In this document: positions 1 through 6,532 of the stretch, piece after piece
Numbering within the stretch: position 1 is the stretch's first letter
Layout: every line of letters begins with the position of its first letter
Origin: Pseudomonadota bacterium
GTDB taxonomy: Bacteria > Pseudomonadota > Alphaproteobacteria > Rhizobiales > Beijerinckiaceae
Length of the DNA stretch: 6,625 nt
Reading direction: 5' to 3'
NCBI GenBank assembly: GCA_023386155.1
Contig: JAEWKH010000077.1
Coordinates: forward strand, 1-6,625
Translations under genes and position numbers: made by a program
The notes under the pieces: generated by a model
Database searches by the model: none
Told to the model about the DNA's origin: nothing
The model's input: only the letters and a program-made list of their open reading frames with translations

Positions 1-8
1 AGCTTATC

Positions 9-38
9 TTCTAGGCACAAGGCGCATATTTCTTATAC
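9..38 (+). promoter_or_regulatory. Weak candidate promoter for pepP
   Basis: The first 40 bases are clearly AT-richer than the rest of the window. TTATAC (33-38) resembles a -10 element; the best upstream hexamer, about TTCTAG (9-14), is a poor -35 at 18 nt. If used, transcription would begin near 44-46, which would leave the ATG at 42 untranscribed and favour the ATG at 195. This is inference from weak matches. Confidence 0.2.
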
Positions 39-52
39 GGAATGCTCGAACT

Positions 53-71
53 TGCAGCGGACCCCGCTGCA
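53..71. repeat. Perfect 8-bp inverted repeat in the leader upstream of pepP
   Basis: TGCAGCGG (53-60), loop ACC, CCGCTGCA (64-71). It is a perfect stem with a 3-nt loop, with no T-run on either side, so it is not an obvious intrinsic terminator. It lies about 125 nt upstream of the preferred peptidase start and could be a leader hairpin, a protein-binding site, or chance in GC-rich DNA. Confidence 0.4.
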
Positions 72-194
72 CATCGGAGCCGCAGCCTTTCGCTTTCCAT
101 CCCGGGTGCCCGCGTCTCAAAACTGCGTTTCCCTTTTGGGGCCGATGCTCTAGCGTGCCGCCCTCGTCACTATGCGACCTCGGTGCTGTTTTCC

Positions 195-2015
195 ATGGCT
201 CAATTCCAGTTCTTCGACGACACGACCTCTCCCGCCCAAGGGCCGAAGCACATCGCCAAGCTGCGGGCCGAGCTGGCCCGGCGTGGCTTCGACGGCTTCA
301 TCGTTCCCCGCGCCGATGAGCACCAGGGAGAGTATGTGCCGAAGAGCGCGGAGCGCCTGGCCTGGCTCACCGGCTTTACCGGTTCCGCGGGCACGGCCAT
401 CATCCTCCAGAAAGAGGCCGCCCTCGTGGTGGACGGGCGCTATACGGTCCAGGCCGCCGAGCAGGTCGACACCTCCGTCATCACGCCGGTCCGGCTGGCC
501 CAGTCCACGCCGGAGAACTGGATCGCCGACCGGCTGCCGCCGGGCGGCACCCTGGCCTATGATCCATGGCTCCACACGAGCGACGACCTGAAGAAGCTCG
601 AGCAGGCGGTGAACCGCGTCGGCGGCAGGCTCGCGCCGGTCGACATCAACCTCGTCGACGTGATCTGGATCGACCGCCCGGCTCCGCCGCAGGCTCCCGT
701 GCGGCCGCATCCGCTCGAATATGCCGGCGAGGCCGCGCCCGCCAAGCTGGAGCGCATCCGTAGGAAGATGGCGGAGGCGAAGCTGGACGCGCTGGTCATC
801 TCCGACCCGCACAATCTCGCCTGGGCCTTCAACCTGCGCGGCGGCGACGTGGGGCACACGCCCCTGCCCCTCGGCTATGCCATCCTTCCCAGGGAGGGCC
901 GCGCCAGCCTGTTCTTCGATCCGGCGAAGGTGACGAACGAAGCCGGCGCGGCGGTGGGCGACCTCGCGGATTTCGCCCCGATCGCAACCTTCCAGAGCGC
1001 TCTCGACGCGCTGGGCCAGGTAGGCGGCAAGATCCGCATCGATTCCGCCACCGGCGCGGTCGCCCTGATCCGGCGCATCGAGGCGGCTGGGGGCACGGTG
1101 GATGTCGGAGCCGATCCGATCGCCCTCATGAAGGCGGTCAAGAACGAGGCCGAGATCGCAGGCTCCCATGCCGCACATCTGCGCGACGGCGTGGCGGTGG
1201 CCCGTTTCCTGGCCTGGCTCGACCGCGAGGCTCCGTCGGGCAAGCTGACGGAAATCGACGCGGTCGAGGCGCTGGAGGCCTTCCGCACCCAGACGGGCGC
1301 CCTGAAGAACGTCTCCTTCCCGAGCATTTCGGGCGCTGGCCCCAATGCCGCCCTGCCCCATTACCGCGTGACGCGTTCGAGCAACCGCACCCTCGAGATG
1401 AACCAGATCTTCCTGATCGATTCCGGGGCGCAGTACGAGGACGGCACCACGGACATCACCCGCACGATCATCGTGGGCGAGCCGACGCCCGAGATGAAGG
1501 ACCGCTTCACGCGCGTGCTCAAGGGCCACATCGCCATTGCGCAGGCCGTGTTTCCGAAGGGCACGACGGGCGCGCAGATCGATTCCTTCGCCCGCAAGCC
1601 GCTGTGGGAGGCCGGTCTCGATTTCGATCACGGCACGGGCCACGGCATCGGCAGCTATCTCTCGGTGCACGAGGGCCCGCAGCGCATCGCCAAGACCGGG
1701 CACACGCCGCTGGAGGTGGGCATGATGCTGTCCAACGAGCCGGGCTTCTACAAGCCCGGCGCCTATGGCATCCGCATCGAGAACCTGATCCTCGTGGAGC
1801 CGCGCACGATTCCCGGCGGCGACCGGGAGATGATGGGCTTCGAGACGCTCACCTTCACGCCCGTCGACCTGCGCCTCGTCGAGCCCGCCATCATGACCGC
1901 CGACGAGCTCGCATGGCTCAACGCCTATCACGCCGCAGTGCGCGAGAAGATCGGGCCGGAGCTCGACGCCGAGACGCGGGCGTGGCTTGAGAACGCCACG
2001 CAGGCCATTGACTAG
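195..2015 (+). CDS. pepP: Xaa-Pro aminopeptidase (aminopeptidase P, M24B family), 606 aa
   Basis: A cytosolic metallopeptidase that removes the N-terminal residue from peptides with proline in second position; no signal peptide is visible. The layout is that of the long three-domain aminopeptidase P (human XPNPEP1 type): creatinase-like domain I at about 18-155 (FIVPRADEHQGEY at 35-47, WLTGFTGSAG at 57-66), domain II at about 158-320, the pita-bread M24 catalytic domain at about 325-540, and the M24 C-terminal domain at about 545-606. All five expected metal ligands are visible: D409 (LIDSG), D420 (TTDITRT), H483 (GTGHGIGS), E515 (SNEPGFY) and E529 (RIENL), plus the proton-shuttle type H389 (LPHY). 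About 600 aa is normal for this subfamily. The frame is open back to an ATG at 42, which would add 51 residues, but homology begins only just after the ATG at 195, the extra stretch is Ser/Arg-rich and poorer in GC, and neither ATG has a clear Shine-Dalgarno. An in-frame GTG at 183 is another option. The stop is nested with that of azlD. Confidence 0.95.
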   Translation: MAQFQFFDDTTSPAQGPKHIAKLRAELARRGFDGFIVPRADEHQGEYVPKSAERLAWLTGFTGSAGTAIILQKEAALVVDGRYTVQAAEQVDTSVITPVRLAQSTPENWIADRLPPGGTLAYDPWLHTSDDLKKLEQAVNRVGGRLAPVDINLVDVIWIDRPAPPQAPVRPHPLEYAGEAAPAKLERIRRKMAEAKLDALVISDPHNLAWAFNLRGGDVGHTPLPLGYAILPREGRASLFFDPAKVTNEAGAAVGDLADFAPIATFQSALDALGQVGGKIRIDSATGAVALIRRIEAAGGTVDVGADPIALMKAVKNEAEIAGSHAAHLRDGVAVARFLAWLDREAPSGKLTEIDAVEALEAFRTQTGALKNVSFPSISGAGPNAALPHYRVTRSSNRTLEMNQIFLIDSGAQYEDGTTDITRTIIVGEPTPEMKDRFTRVLKGHIAIAQAVFPKGTTGAQIDSFARKPLWEAGLDFDHGTGHGIGSYLSVHEGPQRIAKTGHTPLEVGMMLSNEPGFYKPGAYGIRIENLILVEPRTIPGGDREMMGFETLTFTPVDLRLVEPAIMTADELAWLNAYHAAVREKIGPELDAETRAWLENATQAID

Positions 2016-2311
2016 ATCACGTTCCGCAGCACCACGACGGCGATCACGCCGACCGCCACCGTTCCGAGCAGCGGAAGCCGGAAGGCCGCGACGGCGGTGA
2101 TCGCCGCCGCGATGGCTTCCGCCCAGCCGGTGGTGAGCGCGGTCGGCGCGATGACGGCGACCAGCACCGCCGGCGGGATGGCGTCGAACGCGGCCTTGGC
2201 GCGGCCCGTGAGCACGAGGCGGTCGGCCACGAAGAGGCCTGCGACGCGGGTGAAATAGGTCACGACCGCCATGGCGATGATGGCAAGCAGGGTTGTGGTG
2301 TCGAGGCTCAT
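2012..2311 (-). CDS. azlD: AzlD family small subunit of branched-chain amino acid exporter, 99 aa
   Basis: A small inner-membrane protein that works with AzlC as a two-component exporter of branched-chain amino acids. Characterised relatives are Bacillus subtilis AzlCD (4-azaleucine resistance), E. coli YgaZH (valine export) and Corynebacterium BrnFE. The protein is almost wholly hydrophobic, with three to four membrane stretches at about 5-27, 44-60, 63-77 and 82-97. Family signatures are TYFTRVAGLF (18-27) and IPPAVLVAVIAP (45-56); about 100 aa is the usual length. The ATG at 2311 overlaps the azlC stop as ATGA and has a strong Shine-Dalgarno, so translation is probably coupled to azlC. The assignment to the family is firm; the exact substrate (Val, Leu, Ile, Met or another amino acid) cannot be read from sequence. 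The stop codon overlaps that of the convergent peptidase gene. Confidence 0.93.
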   Translation of the reverse strand: MSLDTTTLLAIIAMAVVTYFTRVAGLFVADRLVLTGRAKAAFDAIPPAVLVAVIAPTALTTGWAEAIAAAITAVAAFRLPLLGTVAVGVIAVVVLRNVI

Positions 2312-3024
2312 GAACGCGCCTCCTCGGGAGCGGAGAGATAGGCGGCGGCGATGCCGGCGAGCGCGCCCGAGGCCACATGCCAGGGCGCGCCGATGAAGTG
2401 ATGAACGAGGGCCGCGACGCCGGCGCTGACCGCGACGGTGACGAGCGTCACCCGGCTTTTCCCGAAGCCGGCGACGAGGCCGATGAACAGGGCCGTGAAG
2501 GCGAAGTCCGCACCGATGCGCTCCGGGTCGCCGAGGAACGAGCCGAGCACCGCTCCGAGGCCCGAGAAGATGGTCCAGTTCGCCCACAGCACCACACCCA
2601 TGGCGGCCCAGTAGGCAAACGTCACCGGCCGGTCGAGGGCGCGGCGCTCGGACAGGGCCCAGGCCTCGTCCGTCAGGAAGAAGAACGACAGGAACGTCTG
2701 GACCCGGGACATCCGCACCTTGGGCGACAGGGAAGCTCCCATCAGCACATGGCGGGCATTGATCAGCAGCGTCGCGAAGGCGAGCGTCAGGATGGGTGCG
2801 GGATGGATCCATGCCTCGATGGCGGCGAACTGCGCCCCGCCCGCGAAGACGAGGCCCGACATGACCGTGACCTCAAGGGGCGACAGGCCCTTGGCGGCCG
2901 CCACGGCCCCGAAGAGCAGGCTGATGGGGATGGCCGCCACGACCACGGGCGCAATGTCGCGCAGGCCCGCCCGGATTTCGCGGCGGTACGTTGAGGCGAA
3001 GGGATTTATTTGATCCATGACCAT
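2308..3024 (-). CDS. azlC: AzlC family large subunit of branched-chain amino acid exporter, 238 aa
   Basis: The large, polytopic inner-membrane subunit of the AzlCD exporter, which moves branched-chain amino acids (and in some relatives methionine) out of the cell. About seven to eight hydrophobic stretches are visible, at roughly 24-44, 50-70, 76-95, 136-150, 150-165, 173-188, 191-209 and 215-231. Conserved AzlC signatures are FAGGAQFAAIE (60-70), LINARHVLMGASLSP (87-101) and FFLTDEAWAL (115-124). 238 aa is typical. The start chosen is the ATG at 3024, with GGGA 8 nt upstream (3033-3036) and AAGG further up (3038-3041); an ATG two codons later at 3018 is also possible. It lies 58 bp after the AraC-type gene on the same strand and overlaps azlD by four bases, so regulator and exporter look like one operon. 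Confidence 0.95.
   Translation of the reverse strand: MVMDQINPFASTYRREIRAGLRDIAPVVVAAIPISLLFGAVAAAKGLSPLEVTVMSGLVFAGGAQFAAIEAWIHPAPILTLAFATLLINARHVLMGASLSPKVRMSRVQTFLSFFFLTDEAWALSERRALDRPVTFAYWAAMGVVLWANWTIFSGLGAVLGSFLGDPERIGADFAFTALFIGLVAGFGKSRVTLVTVAVSAGVAALVHHFIGAPWHVASGALAGIAAAYLSAPEEARS
2319..2325 (-). promoter_or_regulatory. Strong ribosome binding site of azlD
   Basis: On the minus strand the sequence reads GAGGAGG, 7 nt before the azlD ATG and inside the end of azlC. With the ATGA stop/start overlap this fixes the azlD start and suggests coupled translation of the two exporter subunits. Confidence 0.8.
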
Positions 3025-3082
3025 GCTCGTTTTCCCGCCTTATGCAGGACGGACGACGGGCCGTCTTGGATGAAAGTGCGGT

Positions 3083-3949
3083 TCAGGCAGCCCGGTAGGC
3101 GCCGGGCGTCACGCCCATGCGGGCCTTGAAGACGCGGTTGAGGTGGCTCTGGTCGAAGAAGCCACAGGCGGCGGCGACGTCACCGGGCGCCTGCCCCCGG
3201 CTCAGCAGCTTGGTGGCCGCCCGGAAGCGCCGGTCGAGGAGATAGGCATGGGGCGTCAGGCCGGTTTCCTTGGCGAAGGCGCGGATGAAGTGACTGCGCG
3301 AGAGGCCGGCCATATTGGCGAGATCGGCGAGGTCCGCCTCATCGCCCATGTGAGCGTCGAGATAGTCGCGCACCCGCAGGATGCCCTTCGAGCCGTAGCG
3401 CAGATTCGGCAGGGCATCGAGATCGGCCCAGCGGGCGATCAGTCGGCTCAGGAAATCGATGAGACGGGTGTCCTGCTCCATCTCGGAGGTCCAGCTTTCC
3501 TCCCGGCAGAGGCAGGCATGAAGCCTGACCTGGGCCTGGAACAGCTCGGGATCGTCGATGACGGAATGCGCAAACCAGGGAGCACGGGAGAGCGGCCGCC
3601 CGGCCACGTCCTCGGCGATCTCCTGCATCAGCTCCGGCGACGGATAGAACGTCCGGTACTCGAACCCTCCGCCATGCGGCGCCCCGTCATGGATCTCGTC
3701 CGGGCAGACGACGGCGATGGAGCCTGCCGGCACGTAGCGCTGCTCGCCGCGATGGAAGAAGGTTTCGCAGCCCGCCAGGACGGCCGCGATGGCATAGGTG
3801 TCATGGCTGTGGCGGGCATAGGCATGGCGGCGGAAGGTCGCGCGCAGGCAGTCGAGGTCGCGATAGCGCGGCACTCGCCAGAAATGCGTCACGTCTCCCG
3901 CTCCGACCTGGTTAGGGTCGAGCGAGACCTCGGGGGTGATCACCGTCAT
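3083..3949 (-). CDS. AraC family transcriptional regulator, probable local regulator of azlCD, 288 aa
   Basis: A cytoplasmic DNA-binding regulator. The N-terminal half is an AraC-type cupin sensor domain (about 25-105): HSHD at 47-50 and CPDEIHDG at 82-89 fall on the two cupin motifs. The first motif lacks the usual glutamate, so metal binding is not assured, as is common in this family. The C-terminal half carries two helix-turn-helix motifs, about 207-230 (LADLANMAGLSRSHFIRAF) and 255-282 (ending FKARMGVTPGAYR), the second matching the AraC signature. The start is the ATG at 3949 with GGTGG 4 nt upstream (3954-3958); an ATG at 3970 and a TTG at 3979 would add 7 or 10 residues but have weaker ribosome-binding context. 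It sits 58 bp before azlC on the same strand, so it most likely controls amino acid efflux, with an amino acid as a plausible but unproven effector. The well-known exporters of this family are controlled by Lrp-type proteins, so an AraC regulator is a variation. Confidence 0.92.
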   Translation of the reverse strand: MTVITPEVSLDPNQVGAGDVTHFWRVPRYRDLDCLRATFRRHAYARHSHDTYAIAAVLAGCETFFHRGEQRYVPAGSIAVVCPDEIHDGAPHGGGFEYRTFYPSPELMQEIAEDVAGRPLSRAPWFAHSVIDDPELFQAQVRLHACLCREESWTSEMEQDTRLIDFLSRLIARWADLDALPNLRYGSKGILRVRDYLDAHMGDEADLADLANMAGLSRSHFIRAFAKETGLTPHAYLLDRRFRAATKLLSRGQAPGDVAAACGFFDQSHLNRVFKARMGVTPGAYRAA

Positions 3950-3969
3950 CGGGCCACCATGCCATATCA

Positions 3970-3979
3970 TTGCGCGCAA
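3970..3979. promoter_or_regulatory. Perfect 10-bp palindrome TTGCGCGCAA between ligA and the AraC-type gene
   Basis: A perfect self-complementary decamer lies 20 bp upstream of the chosen AraC-type start, in the only 46 bp between that gene and ligA. The position would suit an operator or part of a promoter, but GCGC-rich palindromes are frequent by chance in this kind of DNA and no second copy was seen before azlC. Confidence 0.25.
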
Positions 3980-3995
3980 GTCTTGGACGGAAGTC

Positions 3996-6170
3996 TCATC
4001 CCCGCCCGACGAGGGCGAACCAGCCGTCCTCGTCCATGACCTGAAGCCCGAGCTCGGCCGCCTTGGCGAGCTTCGAGCCCGCGCCGGGACCCGCCACCAC
4101 GATGTCCGTCTTCTTGGACACCGAGCCCGCCACCTTGGCCCCGAGCCGCTCGGCCATGGCCTTGGCCTCCTCGCGGGTCATCTGCTCGAGCGACCCGGTG
4201 AACACCACGGTCTTGCCGGCCACGGGCGAGTTCGCGGAGGCCGGAGCCTCCATCGGCTCGACGGTGACCTGCGCGAGAAGCGCATCGAGCATCTCCTCGT
4301 TGTGCTGCTCCTTGAAGAACTCGACGACGGCCTCAGCCACCACGGGTCCGATGCCCCCGATGGCGGTCAATTCCGCATGGGCGTCCGATGCCGGATCGGC
4401 CGCCTCCTTCGCCGTCTCGCGCAGATGCTCGAAGGTGCCGAAATGGCGCGCCAGCAACCGCGCCGAGGTCTCGCCGATATGCGGGATGCCGAGCGCGAAG
4501 ATGAAGCGGTTGAGCGCGATCGAGCGGCGCGCCTCGATGGCGGAAAACAGGTTCTTGACGCTCGTCTCGCCCCATCCTTCGCGGTTCTCCAGGCGCTTCA
4601 GGCTGCGTGCATTGCGGGCTGCAAGCGTGAAGATGTCCTGCGGGCGCTGGACGAGACCCTCCTCGTAGAACTCGTCGATGCGCTGCTCGCCCATGCCCTC
4701 GATGTCGAATGCGTTGCGCGACACGAAATGCTTCAGGCGCTCGCGGGCCTGGGCCGGGCAGATGAGGCCGCCGGTGCAGCGGCGCACCGCGTCCTCCTTG
4801 CCGGTGCGCGGATTGACCTCGCGCACCGCGTGGCTGCCACAGGCCGGGCACGTGGTCGGGAACTCGTAAGGCTTCGCGTCGGCGGGGCGCTTCTCCAGCA
4901 CCACGTCGAGCACCTTCGGGATCACGTCGCCGGCCCGGTTGATGACGACCGTATCGCCGATGCGGATATCGACGCCGTTGCGGATCTTCTCGCCGTTGCC
5001 GCCGATGCCCTTGATGTAATCCTCGTTGTGCAGGGTCGCGTTCGACACCACGACGCCGCCGACGGTGACGGGCTTCAGCCGCGCGATGGGATTGAGCGAG
5101 CCGGTACGGCCCACATTGATCTCGATGCCTTCGAGCACCGTCACGGCTTTCTGCGCCGGGAACTTGTGCGCCAGCGCCCAGCGCGGCGAGCGGGACACGA
5201 AGCCGAGGCGCTGCTGCAGGCCCAGGTCGTCCACCTTGTAGACGACGCCGTCGATGTCGTAGCCGAGATTGGCGCGGTCGGTCTCGATGGCGTGGTAATG
5301 CTCCAGCATCTCGGCAACGCTCGTGCAGCGGCGCGTGAGCGGATTGACCTTGAGTCCGAAGCTGCGGAAGCACTCCATCATGCCGTGTTGCGTCGTCGCC
5401 GGCATCTTGCTCACCTCGCCCCAGGCATAGGCGAAGAAGCGCAAGGGGCGCGAGGCGGTGATCGACGCATCGAGCTGGCGCAGGCTGCCCGCCGCCGCGT
5501 TGCGCGGATTGGCGAAGAGCGCCTTACCGGCCGCCTCCTGGCGCGCATTGATGGCGGCGAAATCCTCGTGCGACAGGTAGACCTCGCCGCGCACCTCGAG
5601 AATGTCGGGCACGTCCGCACCCTTGAGCCGGTGCGGGATGTCGCCCACCGTGCGGGCGTTGTTCGTCACGTCCTCGCCCACCGCGCCGTCGCCGCGGGTG
5701 GCGGCGGACACGAGCCTGCCGTTCTCGTAGCGCAGGCTGAGCGACAGGCCGTCGATCTTGGGCTCGGCCGTAAAGGCGAGCGGTTCACCGGCCTTGAGAT
5801 TGAGGAAGCGGCGGATGCGTTCCACGAACTCGTCCACCTCCTCGTCGGCGAAGCCGTTGGCGAGCGAGAGCATCGGCACCCGGTGGCGGATCTTGCCGAA
5901 TTTCTCCGACACCTTGGAGCCGACCTTTTGGGTCAGGCTCTCGGGCGACTTCAGTTCGGGGAACTGATCCTCCAGCGCCTCGTAGCGCTTGCGCAGGGCA
6001 TCGTATTCGGCATCCGAGACGCTCGGCGCGTCCTCCTCGTAATAGCGCCGGTCGTGCGCCGCAATCTCGGCGCCGAGCGCCTCGTGCTCGATCCGCGCCT
6101 CATCGGGCGTCAGGTGGTCGACGGGCTTTTCGGAGGGGGTGCTGCGTGGGGACATGGTCGAATCGGACAT
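3996..6170 (-). CDS. ligA: NAD+-dependent DNA ligase LigA, 724 aa
   Basis: Seals 3'-OH/5'-phosphate nicks in duplex DNA using NAD+, joining Okazaki fragments and completing repair. Domains in order: NMN-binding Ia domain (about 20-90, with YYEEDAP at 43-49 and DAEYD at 53-57), adenylation domain with catalytic Lys138 in KIDG, then RGEVY (194-198), DGVVYKV (307-313) and WALAHKF (331-337), OB fold (about 345-430), zinc finger C441-X2-C444-X20-C465-X5-C471, helix-hairpin-helix repeats (about 480-620) and a C-terminal BRCT domain (about 648-724, GKTVVFTGSL at 652-661, W717). All catalytic elements are intact. It is longer than E. coli LigA (671 aa) because of about 20 extra N-terminal residues, a six-residue longer zinc-finger loop and small insertions, all usual in alphaproteobacteria. 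The ATG at 6170 is the best start but has no Shine-Dalgarno; ATG 6155 is an alternative, and GTG 6254 or ATG 6245 would add unlikely sequence. Confidence 0.97.
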   Translation of the reverse strand: MSDSTMSPRSTPSEKPVDHLTPDEARIEHEALGAEIAAHDRRYYEEDAPSVSDAEYDALRKRYEALEDQFPELKSPESLTQKVGSKVSEKFGKIRHRVPMLSLANGFADEEVDEFVERIRRFLNLKAGEPLAFTAEPKIDGLSLSLRYENGRLVSAATRGDGAVGEDVTNNARTVGDIPHRLKGADVPDILEVRGEVYLSHEDFAAINARQEAAGKALFANPRNAAAGSLRQLDASITASRPLRFFAYAWGEVSKMPATTQHGMMECFRSFGLKVNPLTRRCTSVAEMLEHYHAIETDRANLGYDIDGVVYKVDDLGLQQRLGFVSRSPRWALAHKFPAQKAVTVLEGIEINVGRTGSLNPIARLKPVTVGGVVVSNATLHNEDYIKGIGGNGEKIRNGVDIRIGDTVVINRAGDVIPKVLDVVLEKRPADAKPYEFPTTCPACGSHAVREVNPRTGKEDAVRRCTGGLICPAQARERLKHFVSRNAFDIEGMGEQRIDEFYEEGLVQRPQDIFTLAARNARSLKRLENREGWGETSVKNLFSAIEARRSIALNRFIFALGIPHIGETSARLLARHFGTFEHLRETAKEAADPASDAHAELTAIGGIGPVVAEAVVEFFKEQHNEEMLDALLAQVTVEPMEAPASANSPVAGKTVVFTGSLEQMTREEAKAMAERLGAKVAGSVSKKTDIVVAGPGAGSKLAKAAELGLQVMDEDGWFALVGRG

Positions 6171-6302
6171 GAGGGTGCTTGAACCATAGCGCTCCGGGCC
6201 GGACTCTCCAGAGGCGGCGGCGGATGGTGCACGGAATTCAGGCATCCACGCCACAGGTCGTTATCGGTTCCGGACCGATGATCCCGCTTTCAACACCCCC
6301 CT

Positions 6303-6406
6303 CCCTCATCTTGAGGAGGTTTCGCAGCGACCGTCTCGAAGGAGGCTCCAGAGAGCACTGGACCCTCCTTCGAGACGCCGCTTTCAGCCGCTCCTCAGGA
6401 TGAGGG
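6303..6406. repeat. 104-nt head-to-head inverted repeat, Rhizobiales-type intergenic palindrome (BIME-like)
   Basis: The left arm (6303-6345) starts CCCTCATCTTGAGGAG and ends CGTCTCGAAGGAGG. The right arm (6363-6406) is its imperfect reverse complement, starting CCCTCCTTCGAGACG and ending CTCCTCAGGATGAGGG. Arm ends match almost perfectly and the middle about ten positions diverge. The centre adds an inner stem TCCAG (6347-6351) / CTGGA (6358-6362) with loop AGAGCA. Each arm resembles the CTCATCCTGAGGAG...CTCGAAGGA repeat that I recall as abundant between genes in Rhizobiales. In the genome it may act as a transcript-end stabiliser or terminator; there is no T-run. Confidence 0.8.
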
Positions 6407-6433
6407 CGGAGGAAACCTTGCCGGATGTGAAGG

Positions 6434-6465
6434 CGTGGATGGCCGGGACGAGCCCGGCCATGACG
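6434..6465. repeat. Second short palindromic repeat (GGCCGGG...CCCGGCC type)
   Basis: ATGGCCGGG (6439-6447), loop ACGAG, CCCGGCCAT (6453-6461) is a perfect 9-bp stem. Flanking CGT (6434-6436) and ACG (6463-6465) extend it past a small mismatch. The sequence resembles the GTGGATGGCCGGGAC-AGCCCGGCCATGACG element that I recall as common in intergenic DNA of Rhizobiales. It is of a different type from the 104-nt repeat next to it. Confidence 0.7.
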
Positions 6466-6532
6466 ACGGTGCGATGGAGGACGCGTGGGCCTGCTGTGCG
6501 ATGTCAAAGAGCCAGCCCCCTTGGAGCCAGCA

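Noticed and set aside
150..2378. 742-codon minus-strand open frame antisense to the aminopeptidase
   Set aside because: It is Arg/His/Gly-rich with no family features and mirrors the peptidase codons. Strong third-position GC removes stop codons from the complementary frame.
3048..3065. GACGG/CCGTC stem between the AraC-type gene and azlC as a terminator
   Set aside because: Only 5 bp with an 8-nt loop and no T-run; the genes most likely remain in one transcript.
3936..6182. 748-codon plus-strand open frame antisense to ligA
   Set aside because: It is the shadow of ligA, rich in Arg, His, Ala and Leu with no recognisable domain, while the ligA strand carries every catalytic motif.
6110..6187. 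Calling the 25-codon upstream frame a gene
   Set aside because: Only one weak Shine-Dalgarno supports it and there is no recognisable product, so it is kept as an observation rather than a CDS.
6256..6270. Possible alphaproteobacterial LexA (SOS) box upstream of ligA: GGTC-N7-GTTC, one mismatch from GTTC-N7-GTTC
   Set aside because: By my estimate a one-mismatch hit to an 8-base pattern is expected several times per strand in a window this size, and a similar one occurs near 49-63. It is not meaningful without conservation.
6263..6279. Inverted repeat ATCGGT-TCCGG-ACCGAT upstream of ligA
   Set aside because: A 6-bp stem about 95 bp upstream of the start with no matching promoter; too short to separate from chance.
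6502..6507. TTGACA hexamer on the minus strand, like a -35 element
   Set aside because: No AT-rich -10 hexamer is seen 16-18 nt downstream; the sequence there is GC-rich and runs into the palindromic repeats.
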